From: Pseudomonadota bacterium
Lineage (GTDB): Bacteria > Pseudomonadota > Gammaproteobacteria > Burkholderiales > Sulfuriferulaceae
NCBI GenBank assembly: GCA_021794855.1
Contig: JAJYPZ010000102.1
Location: 1 to 5,527, forward strand
Length of the DNA stretch: 5,527 nt
Reading direction: 5' to 3'
The position numbers and the translations under genes are program-made. Positions 1 to 4,678 of this stretch are shown here, one piece after another. The notes under the pieces were generated by a model. That model made no database searches, was not told the DNA's origin, and was given only the letters and a program-made list of their open reading frames with translations. How positions within the stretch are numbered: the stretch's first letter is position 1; each line of letters opens with the position of its first letter.

Positions 1-326
1 TCGATCGCGCCGACGACAGCGTGGCGTATTTGTACGATCCGACCCACCCGGCGGTCCTGCAGTTGATATCGATTACGCTAAGAGCAGGCGAAAAAGCGGG
101 GAAACCGGTTTCGGTATGCGGCGAAATGGCGGGCGACCCAAAACTGACGCGTTTGCTGATCGGTTTGGGGCTGCGCAGATTTTCCATGCAGCCCGCAAGT
201 TTGTTGAGCGTTAAACAGCAGGTGCTTAAAACTCATATCGGCAATAATGTGAATGTGACGCAAAAAATACTCAAGGCGAGCGACGCAGACAAGATGGAAG
301 GATTTCTGTCGCGGCTGAACCAGTGA
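1..326 (+). CDS. ptsI: PTS Enzyme I (phosphoenolpyruvate-protein phosphotransferase), C-terminal fragment
   Basis: This is the last ~107 codons of a gene entering from the left; the frame runs from base 3 and ends in TGA at 324-326. The protein would be the cytoplasmic enzyme that takes phosphate from phosphoenolpyruvate and passes it to HPr. The visible part belongs to the C-terminal PEP-binding barrel: an AYLYDPTHPAV stretch, then SVCGEMAGDP, the Enzyme I signature whose Cys (codon 117-119) corresponds to the catalytic proton-donor cysteine, then LIGLGLRRFSM. The GTG at 21 is internal, because the family sequence continues upstream of it (IDRADDS). I prefer PtsI over the nitrogen-PTS paralogue PtsP from the resemblance of the tail (SVKQQVL) to proteobacterial PtsI, but PtsP is possible as the N-terminus is not visible. 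The gene converges on cbpM. The 60-bp gap holds only a weak 6-bp stem (362-367 with 381-386) and no clear terminator. Confidence 0.85.
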   Translation, partial: DRADDSVAYLYDPTHPAVLQLISITLRAGEKAGKPVSVCGEMAGDPKLTRLLIGLGLRRFSMQPASLLSVKQQVLKTHIGNNVNVTQKILKASDADKMEGFLSRLNQ

Positions 327-386
327 CAGAGAATTCGTGCGGACAGGCGGCGTGCCCAACCCGTCTTCAATTTTCAGGGAAAGACG

Positions 387-701
387 TCAGCGACTGACTC
401 CGGCTGTATTGATTTTGCTGCGGAAACGTTCGAGCTGTTCGATCAGATCTACGACCAAAGCCGCCAGTTCCGGGTTAGCGTCGAAATTGCGTTCTATATT
501 CAGCATGCGTCGCGCGCGTATCAGCGCATAACTGCTGAAGCGCAGCGCGCTTAAATCCGCGGGCGATTCATCCAGCAGCAATCCTTCCGTGACCCGTTCG
601 ATGACCCACTGCGGCTGTACGCAGCAGGCATGCGCGAGCTCGTGCAGACTTAGCTGCGATTGGTCCAGTATCTGTCCGCTGAGTACGGAATTTTGCGCCA
701 T
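387..701 (-). CDS. cbpM: Chaperone modulator CbpM, MerR-like
   Basis: This 104-residue protein is close to the ~101 residues of E. coli CbpM, a small cytoplasmic protein that binds the J-domain of CbpA and inhibits its co-chaperone and DNA-binding activities. The N-terminal half (about residues 17-50, LSLHELAHACCVQPQWVIERVTEGLL) resembles the MerR-type helix-turn-helix layout. It is followed by an aromatic/basic segment (RFSSYALIRARRMLNIERNF) and a leucine-rich helix (LAALVVDLIEQLERFRSKI) typical of the family. The strongest support is position: it starts 2 nt after the cbpA stop codon, in the same direction, as in other cbpA-cbpM operons. A GGGAG Shine-Dalgarno lies 7 nt before the ATG, inside the 3' end of cbpA, so translation is probably coupled. 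Sequence identity to known CbpM appears low, so the call rests on fold-like pattern plus context. Confidence 0.85.
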   Translation of the reverse strand: MAQNSVLSGQILDQSQLSLHELAHACCVQPQWVIERVTEGLLLDESPADLSALRFSSYALIRARRMLNIERNFDANPELAALVVDLIEQLERFRSKINTAGVSR

Positions 702-703
702 GT

Positions 704-1639
704 TCAGACTCCCATGTTCACCCGAGGGTTAAACGGCAATTCCTGCGCCATGTTTCTATAAATTTTTCGTGCCTGATCGGTGTCGGCCGGAGGTAATGCG
801 ATTTCCAGCAACAAATATAAATCTCCCGCGGGGTCGCCCGGAATACCGCGTCCCTTAAGGCGCAATTTACGCCCGTTTTGCGAATTTTCCGGGATTTTTA
901 CCTGGACCGAGCCGGCAGGCGTGGGAACCTCGATGCTGCCGCCCAGCGCCGCTTCCCAAGGCGTAACCGGTACGGTTTCATACACATCGCGTTCTTCGAC
1001 GCGGAAACGCGCATCCGTTTTAAATCGTACTTCGAGATACAGGTCTCCGGCAGCGGCGCCTCCGCTTCCCGCGCCGCCTTGACCGGTAAGCCGGATATGC
1101 TGGCCTGCTTTGACTCCTTTCGGTACTTGAATATTGACGGTTTTTTCTTTCATGGAAATTTGGCCGCGATCCGTTGCCGGCACCCGTAACGTGACGGTTT
1201 TGCTCGCTCCGCGATAAGTGTCCGCCAGATCGATAACGATTTCGGCATGCCGGTCCTCGCCGCGGACCTGATAAGGACCTTCAGTACGGCCGCGTCGTGC
1301 CCGACCGAACAAGTTGGCGAAAAAATCGCTATGGTTCTGCATGTCCCGTTCGGAAAATCCATTGCCGGAAAATTCGAAACCTCCGTTCCAGTTAGGCGGC
1401 GGCTTGAATTCCTGTCCGGAACGATAGCCCTGGCCTACCTGATCGTAAGCGGCACGTTTTTCCGGGTCGGATAGCACTTCGTTCGCTTCGTTGACTTCTT
1501 TCATTTTTTTTTCGGCGTCGGCTTCCTTGCTGACATCGGGATGATATTTGCGCGCCAGTTTGCGATAGGCTTTCCTGATGTCCTCAGTGGTGGCGCTTTT
1601 GCTTACTCCAAGTATCTGATAATAGTCCCTGAATTCCAT
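704..1639 (-). CDS. cbpA: CbpA, DnaJ-class co-chaperone / curved-DNA-binding protein
   Basis: The 311-residue product is close to the 306 residues of E. coli CbpA. It is expected to stimulate the DnaK ATPase and, in some bacteria, to bind curved DNA in the nucleoid. Residues 1-70 form a complete J-domain with the HPD motif at 33-35 (KYHPDVS) and the AYRKLARKYH helix. A Gly/Phe-rich linker follows at about 70-115 (GGFEFSGNGF, FFANLFG). Two beta-rich C-terminal substrate-binding domains run from about 125 to 290 (IQVPKGVKAGQHIRLTGQG; VKIPENSQNGRKLRLKGRG). The CxxCxGxG zinc-finger repeats of DnaJ are absent and the protein contains no cysteine, which separates CbpA from DnaJ. An AGGAG ribosome site lies 5 nt before the ATG. 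It is the first gene of the cbpA-cbpM operon and has a recognisable promoter upstream. Confidence 0.96.
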   Translation of the reverse strand: MEFRDYYQILGVSKSATTEDIRKAYRKLARKYHPDVSKEADAEKKMKEVNEANEVLSDPEKRAAYDQVGQGYRSGQEFKPPPNWNGGFEFSGNGFSERDMQNHSDFFANLFGRARRGRTEGPYQVRGEDRHAEIVIDLADTYRGASKTVTLRVPATDRGQISMKEKTVNIQVPKGVKAGQHIRLTGQGGAGSGGAAAGDLYLEVRFKTDARFRVEERDVYETVPVTPWEAALGGSIEVPTPAGSVQVKIPENSQNGRKLRLKGRGIPGDPAGDLYLLLEIALPPADTDQARKIYRNMAQELPFNPRVNMGV

Positions 1640-1780
1640 TTATGCTCCTGCGAATATCGGTCATGACAGAATGCAGCGCGATCGACGCTGCCGAACGCGA
1701 TAGCCCGATTGATCAGTGCTTGCCGCCTCTAACCGGAATGACATCGATAAAGTCGGCAATTGCCATGACTGTTAACGTAT

Positions 1781-1810
1781 ACCATAGCGTGCAAGCGAGT
1801 ATTATGTCAA
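1781..1810 (-). promoter_or_regulatory. Predicted sigma-70 promoter of cbpA-cbpM
   Basis: Read on the minus strand there is an exact -35 hexamer TTGACA (1810-1805), an 18-bp spacer and a -10-like TATGGT (1786-1781, four of six consensus bases). A TG-n-TATACG extended -10 alternative overlaps it at 1784-1776. Transcription would start near 1774, giving a leader of about 135 nt before the cbpA ATG. I see no heat-shock sigma-32 pattern (CTTGAA with CCCCAT) nearby. This is a consensus match by eye only. Confidence 0.55.
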
Positions 1811-1821
1811 TCGGACATAAT
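1801..1821. promoter_or_regulatory. Perfect palindrome over the cbpA -35 box, candidate operator
   Basis: ATTATGTC (1801-1808) and its exact reverse complement GACATAAT (1814-1821) flank the 5-bp spacer AATCG. The cbpA -35 hexamer lies inside it, so a dimeric regulator bound here would compete with RNA polymerase. The symmetric half-sites, with centres 13 bp apart, suit a homodimeric helix-turn-helix protein. I do not recognise it as a named box. It could also act on the divergent glycosylase gene, whose start is about 130 bp away. Confidence 0.5.
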
Positions 1822-1943
1822 TTACTGATAAGATTATTTACGTAATCAAACACTTTTATAGATCGTATCGGGCATATCGTTCTATGGATAATTCGGACTT
1901 ATGATTGATATCGGGCTGCAATCCTGATGCAGTCGTTCAGATG

Positions 1944-1947
1944 AGGG
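1944..1947 (+). promoter_or_regulatory. Ribosome binding site selecting the glycosylase start
   Basis: AGGG lies 5 nt before the ATG at 1953. The in-frame alternatives, TTG at 1905 and ATG at 1941, have no purine-rich site at suitable spacing, so 1953 is preferred. The match is short, so the choice is moderate. Confidence 0.45.
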
Positions 1948-1952
1948 CGGCA

Positions 1953-2576
1953 ATGGTTGTTACCGAACCGGAATACTGGCTATTGGCTGTCGCTGAATTA
2001 AGCGAAGCCGATGCTATTTTGAAAAAACTGATTTCGTGTTATCCCGCTGCGAGCATGCAAAGCCGAGGCGATCCGTTTACCACGCTGGCGCGGGCGATCA
2101 CCGGACAGCAAATTTCGGTCAAGGCGGCGGATTCGATCTGGCAAAGACTGACCGCCTTGACCGAAATTACGCCTGTCGGCCTGCGATCCCAGCCGATAAC
2201 GAATTTGCGCGGTTGCGGATACTCGCAACGCAAAGCCGAATATTTGCACGATTTGTCCCGTCATTTCGCAGAACAGCTGATCGATGCCGGAGCATGGTCT
2301 CAAATGGAAGACGAATCCATTATTTTGGAACTAATTAAAATTCGCGGAATCGGACGCTGGAGCGCAGAAATGTTTCTGATGTTTAATCTGTTGCGGCCAG
2401 ATGTTTTTCCTGCGGATGATATCGGCTTGCAAAAAGCACTCATTATGCATTATCCTGAATTGGCTTCGCAAAATAAAGCCGGCTGGCGGCAACATGCGGA
2501 ACGTTGGAGACCATGGCGATCAGTGGCTACCTGGTATTTATGGCGGAGCCTGGATCCGGTTGCGGTGGCATATTGA
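1953..2576 (+). CDS. alkA: AlkA-type DNA-3-methyladenine glycosylase II (HhH-GPD superfamily)
   Basis: The 207-residue product should remove alkylated bases such as 3-methyladenine from DNA, starting base-excision repair in the cytoplasm. The pattern is that of the short AlkA-like branch, lacking the extra N-terminal domain and the Ada fusion seen in some relatives. DPFTTLARAITGQQISVKAAD at about 40-60 is the first family motif. IKIRGIGRWSAEMFLMF at about 128-144 is the helix-hairpin-helix with the GIGRW DNA-backbone hairpin. FPADDIGLQKAL at 152-163 carries the catalytic aspartate, probably D156 by analogy with AlkA D238. The position that is lysine in bifunctional OGG1/Nth enzymes is not lysine here, consistent with a monofunctional glycosylase. 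Start chosen at 1953 from the AGGG site; 1941 is the alternative. The gene contains a perfect 17-bp inverted repeat. The symbol is by family; the exact substrate range is unknown. Confidence 0.9.
   Translation: MVVTEPEYWLLAVAELSEADAILKKLISCYPAASMQSRGDPFTTLARAITGQQISVKAADSIWQRLTALTEITPVGLRSQPITNLRGCGYSQRKAEYLHDLSRHFAEQLIDAGAWSQMEDESIILELIKIRGIGRWSAEMFLMFNLLRPDVFPADDIGLQKALIMHYPELASQNKAGWRQHAERWRPWRSVATWYLWRSLDPVAVAY
2111..2168. repeat. Perfect 17-bp inverted repeat inside the glycosylase gene
   Basis: Bases 2111-2127 (AATTTCGGTCAAGGCGG) are the exact reverse complement of 2152-2168, separated by a 24-nt loop. The left arm encodes part of the conserved QQISVKAA motif. The right arm encodes TALTEI, in what appears to be a less conserved helix end. 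Reading frame and protein length look normal, so it is not an obvious insertion. The mRNA or single-stranded DNA could form a strong hairpin here. Confidence 0.85.
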
Positions 2577-2624
2577 AAAGTATTCGATTCCATAATTAAT
2601 ATGAATTTCGACGAATTTTGGGAT

Positions 2625-2630
2625 TATAAT
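2625..2630 (+). promoter_or_regulatory. Candidate -10 element for the HiPIP gene
   Basis: An exact TATAAT sits in the AT-rich 100-bp gap between the glycosylase stop and the HiPIP start. It would place transcription initiation near 2637, about 40 nt before the start codon. No good -35 hexamer is found 16-18 bp upstream (the region reads ATGAATTT), so the promoter may be weak, activated, or use another sigma factor. Confidence 0.4.
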
Positions 2631-2665
2631 TGGCCGCTCTGCACCGTATGTTCAATTTTTGATTT

Positions 2666-2671
2666 AGGAGG
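2666..2671 (+). promoter_or_regulatory. Strong Shine-Dalgarno selecting the TTG start of the HiPIP gene
   Basis: AGGAGG is a full anti-16S match placed 5 nt before TTG at 2677. An in-frame TAG at 2665-2667 closes the frame upstream and no ATG precedes the Tat motif, so TTG is the only plausible start. Confidence 0.85.
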
Positions 2672-2676
2672 TTGTT

Positions 2677-2952
2677 TTGAAAAATTCTTCACGTCGTTCG
2701 TTCCTTAAAACCGCTACGCTGCTAGCCGGCGTTGCGGCAGTACCTGTAACGTTTATGAGTCAGGAAGCCTTTGCTGCCAAAGTTGCCAAAGCTTCCATGC
2801 AATATCAGGATACTCCGAAGGGCGATGCTCATTGCAGTAAATGCGTGCAGTTTATCCCGGGGAAATCCGCCACGGCGAAAGGTACCTGTAAAGTGGTCGA
2901 AGGTGCAGTAAGCCCTGACGGCTGGTGTCTGGCTTTCACTCCTAAGGCCTGA
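2677..2952 (+). CDS. High-potential iron-sulfur protein (HiPIP), Tat-exported
   Basis: The 91-residue precursor encodes a small periplasmic electron carrier with one [4Fe-4S] cluster cycling between the 3+ and 2+ states. Known HiPIPs carry electrons from the bc1 complex to a reaction centre or terminal oxidase, or serve sulfur and iron oxidation; the partner here is unknown. Residues 5-11 (SRRSFLK) are a twin-arginine export motif, followed by a hydrophobic stretch (TLLAGVAAVPVTF) and a probable cleavage after AFA at 31-33. The mature protein is about 58 residues. The four cluster ligands are Cys53, Cys56, Cys71 and Cys84 (HCSKC, GTCKVVEG, DGWCLAF), with the family Tyr at 43 before DTPKGDAHC. 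Tat export fits a cofactor inserted before transport. The start is TTG at 2677 with AGGAGG ahead. It appears monocistronic: a TATAAT lies upstream and a stem-loop follows. Confidence 0.95.
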   Translation: MKNSSRRSFLKTATLLAGVAAVPVTFMSQEAFAAKVAKASMQYQDTPKGDAHCSKCVQFIPGKSATAKGTCKVVEGAVSPDGWCLAFTPKA

Positions 2953-2971
2953 TTCGTTCAGGTGGCTTCGG

Positions 2972-3000
2972 TTGCATCCGGACTCGATATCCGGATGCAA
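2972..3000 (+). terminator. Stem-loop 3' of the HiPIP gene, possible terminator or mRNA-stabilising hairpin
   Basis: TTGCATCCGGA (2972-2982) and TCCGGATGCAA (2990-3000) form a perfect 11-bp stem with a 7-nt loop, 20 nt after the stop codon. The position suits transcript termination, but the following bases are TAATAGGATG rather than a run of T. It may therefore stabilise the short mRNA's 3' end or depend on other factors. A second copy of GGATGCA at 3006-3012 could pair with the left arm as an alternative. Confidence 0.5.
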
Positions 3001-3138
3001 TAATAGGATGCAGTGAGTGTATCTTTGCCGTACGGCTTATCTCAGGTTATGAGTTAAATTTTAAAGCACATTGCTCTGGCCGAATTTACTGCCAGCCGGT
3101 AATAACCTTCTACATTGTTTTACCGCACGATCAAATCC

Positions 3139-4017
3139 ATGCTTACAACTGACAGCCTTACTCGTTTTATGTTCGAACACGCTGCGGTGCGAGGAGAAAT
3201 CGTCAGCCTGGACGAAACCTGGCGCGAAGTGTTAAAGCATGCCGATTATCCGCCGCCTTTGCAAACCCTGCTGGGCGAATTGATGGCTGCCGCAGCCTTA
3301 TTGATTGCGACGCTCAAATTCGACGGCAGCATGATAATACAGCTACAGAGCGAAGGCGCAGTTAAGTTGCTGGTCGTCGAAGCGACTTCAGCGCTGGCGT
3401 TGCGCGCTACCGCAAAATGGGAGGGCGAACTGGGCGAGGGCAATTTTGTGGAGTTGCTGGGTTCGGGCCGTCTGGTAATTACTCTGGACCCGGCCAGTAC
3501 CGACAAGCAGGCCTACCAAGGCATCGTGCCGCTGGTCGGGCCGAATGTCGCTGCAGCGTTGATGCACTACATGACGCAATCGGAGCAGATAGACACGCAT
3601 ATCGTTCTGGCTGCGGACGACGAATGCGCCGCAGGAATTTTAGTGCAAAAGTTACCGGATAAAGTGGATGCCGATCAAGATGCATGGCAGCGTGCCAGCC
3701 AGCTGACCTCTACCGTTAAGGCGGAAGAATTGCTGAACCTGGACGCCCGGCTGATTTTGCACAGATTGTTTCATGAAGAGGATTTGCGCGTCTTCGAGTC
3801 TGAACAACTGCATTTCCAGTGCAGCTGTTCGCGGATGCGGGTCGCCGATATGCTCAAGATGCTGGGGCGTGAAGAGGTGGAGTCAGTGCTTGAAGAGCAG
3901 GGGAAAATCGAAGTGCAATGCGAATTCTGCAATCGCCAGTACCGTTTCGATTCCATAGACATTGCGCAGTTATGGCTGACTAGTGTGGCCGCTCAGGAAG
4001 GCGAGACGCGTCATTGA
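3139..4017 (+). CDS. hslO: Hsp33, redox-regulated holdase chaperone
   Basis: The 292-residue product, the same length as E. coli Hsp33, is a cytoplasmic holdase that becomes active under combined oxidative and heat or unfolding stress. The N-terminal domain begins DSLTRFMFEHAAVRGE, matching the family's opening (LxRxxFExxxVRGE). The C-terminal redox switch has Cys228 and Cys230 (CSC) and Cys261 and Cys264 (CEFC), the CxC and CxxC zinc ligands whose oxidation releases zinc and activates the chaperone. An additional Cys163 is not part of the switch. I chose ATG at 3139 because it fits the conserved N-terminus; an in-frame TTG at 3115 would add 8 unlikely residues. Neither start has a clear Shine-Dalgarno. 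The 186-bp upstream gap holds the HiPIP stem-loop but no promoter I can support. It ends convergently, 41 bp from the dedA stop, with no clear terminator between. Confidence 0.95.
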   Translation: MLTTDSLTRFMFEHAAVRGEIVSLDETWREVLKHADYPPPLQTLLGELMAAAALLIATLKFDGSMIIQLQSEGAVKLLVVEATSALALRATAKWEGELGEGNFVELLGSGRLVITLDPASTDKQAYQGIVPLVGPNVAAALMHYMTQSEQIDTHIVLAADDECAAGILVQKLPDKVDADQDAWQRASQLTSTVKAEELLNLDARLILHRLFHEEDLRVFESEQLHFQCSCSRMRVADMLKMLGREEVESVLEEQGKIEVQCEFCNRQYRFDSIDIAQLWLTSVAAQEGETRH

Positions 4018-4058
4018 CAGGAAATGGTTGTGTGCCGGATAACGATGAGTTGCCGGAA

Positions 4059-4670
4059 TCATCTTTCCTGCCGGACGATGCTGCGTTGCCATAGCCAGTA
4101 AGCAATAAACGTCGCTATGGCACCGACGATAACGACCAGACTGAAAATATGTACGTATTTCTGGATCAGTGCTTCATTCCCGCCTATAAAATAGCCGATC
4201 AGCGTCAATACGCTGGACCATAAACCGGCTCCGAGCAAGGTATATCCGCCGAATGTTAACGGATTCATGCGCGTAAGCCCTGCCGGCAAAGAGATCAAAT
4301 GTCGGATACCGGGGATGAGACGGCCGGTGAAGGTGGAAATTTTGCCGTAGGTCTGAAAAAAACGGTCGGTTTTGTGCAACAGCGGCGGCCGCACGAAAAA
4401 ATACTTTCCCCAGCGTTCCAGAAACGGTCGGCCTACCCACAGTGCAAACGTGTAATTGATAAATCCGCCGGTGATGCAACCTGCGGTAGCGCTCAGCAGG
4501 ATCAGGGCCAGATTCATTTTATGCTGGAAAGCCAGATAGCCGGCAGGAATCAATACGAGTTCGGATGGAATGGGGAAAACGGTGGATTCCAGCGCCATCA
4601 GGATAAAAATACCGAGATAGCCCCAACCGTGAACGGTGCCGAGTATCCAGTTAACAAAGTTGTGGAGCAT
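4059..4670 (-). CDS. DedA-family inner-membrane protein
   Basis: The 203-residue protein is a multi-pass inner-membrane member of the DedA (SNARE-associated/VTT) family. Members have been linked to undecaprenyl-phosphate or phospholipid flipping, envelope homeostasis and proton-dependent processes; which applies here is not visible. Family marks are ESTVFPIPSE at 28-37, the re-entrant-loop acidic and proline motif, and FTGRLIPGIRHLISLPAG at 114-131, the conserved R-x3-PG-x-R...PAG-x3-M segment. Hydrophobic stretches lie at about 16-26, 38-47, 53-78, 138-162 and 173-193. It starts 8 nt after the stop of the MtaD-like gene, so the two are probably co-transcribed. The ribosome site is weak (AGG, 7 nt before ATG, overlapping the upstream TAG region), suggesting translational coupling. 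No gene symbol is assigned because the family has many paralogues. Confidence 0.92.
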   Translation of the reverse strand: MLHNFVNWILGTVHGWGYLGIFILMALESTVFPIPSELVLIPAGYLAFQHKMNLALILLSATAGCITGGFINYTFALWVGRPFLERWGKYFFVRPPLLHKTDRFFQTYGKISTFTGRLIPGIRHLISLPAGLTRMNPLTFGGYTLLGAGLWSSVLTLIGYFIGGNEALIQKYVHIFSLVVIVGAIATFIAYWLWQRSIVRQER

Positions 4671-4678
4671 AAATTAGC

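Larger units (their letters stand above)
1640..1952. promoter_or_regulatory. Divergent intergenic region between cbpA and the DNA glycosylase gene
   Basis: These 313 bases have no gene that I can support. The 1640-1775 part is the probable 5' leader of cbpA, read leftward, and ends with the AGGAG ribosome site. The middle holds the cbpA promoter and a palindrome. The rightward half (about 1800-1910) is AT-rich and should contain the glycosylase promoter, but I see only weak candidates, such as GATAAT at 1887-1892 without a good -35 partner. A short ATG-initiated reading frame at 1642-1845 on the + strand has no ribosome site and overlaps the leader and promoter of cbpA, so I do not call it a gene. 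Confidence 0.6.

Noticed and set aside
362..386. Possible terminator between the convergent ptsI and cbpM ends
   Set aside because: Only a 6-bp stem with a 13-nt loop and no T-tract in either direction.
1640..1660. RNA thermometer at the cbpA ribosome site
   Set aside because: No upstream U-rich or complementary stretch pairing with AGGAG was seen in the leader.
1642..1845. Short rightward reading frame of 67 codons in the cbpA-glycosylase gap
   Set aside because: No ribosome site before its ATG, no recognisable protein features, and it overlaps the cbpA leader and promoter on the opposite strand.
1998..2338. Overlapping reading frames on both strands inside the glycosylase gene that share similar peptide stretches
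   Set aside because: They are shadows of the real gene; their similarity to each other simply reflects the 17-bp inverted repeat read on both strands.
3071..3105. Promoter-like TTGCTC and TAATAA ahead of hslO
   Set aside because: The spacing of 23 bp is outside the sigma-70 range and no better pair was found.
4018..4068. Possible bidirectional terminator between hslO and dedA
   Set aside because: Only a 4-bp GGAA/TTCC pairing and direct GCCGG repeats; no stable stem.
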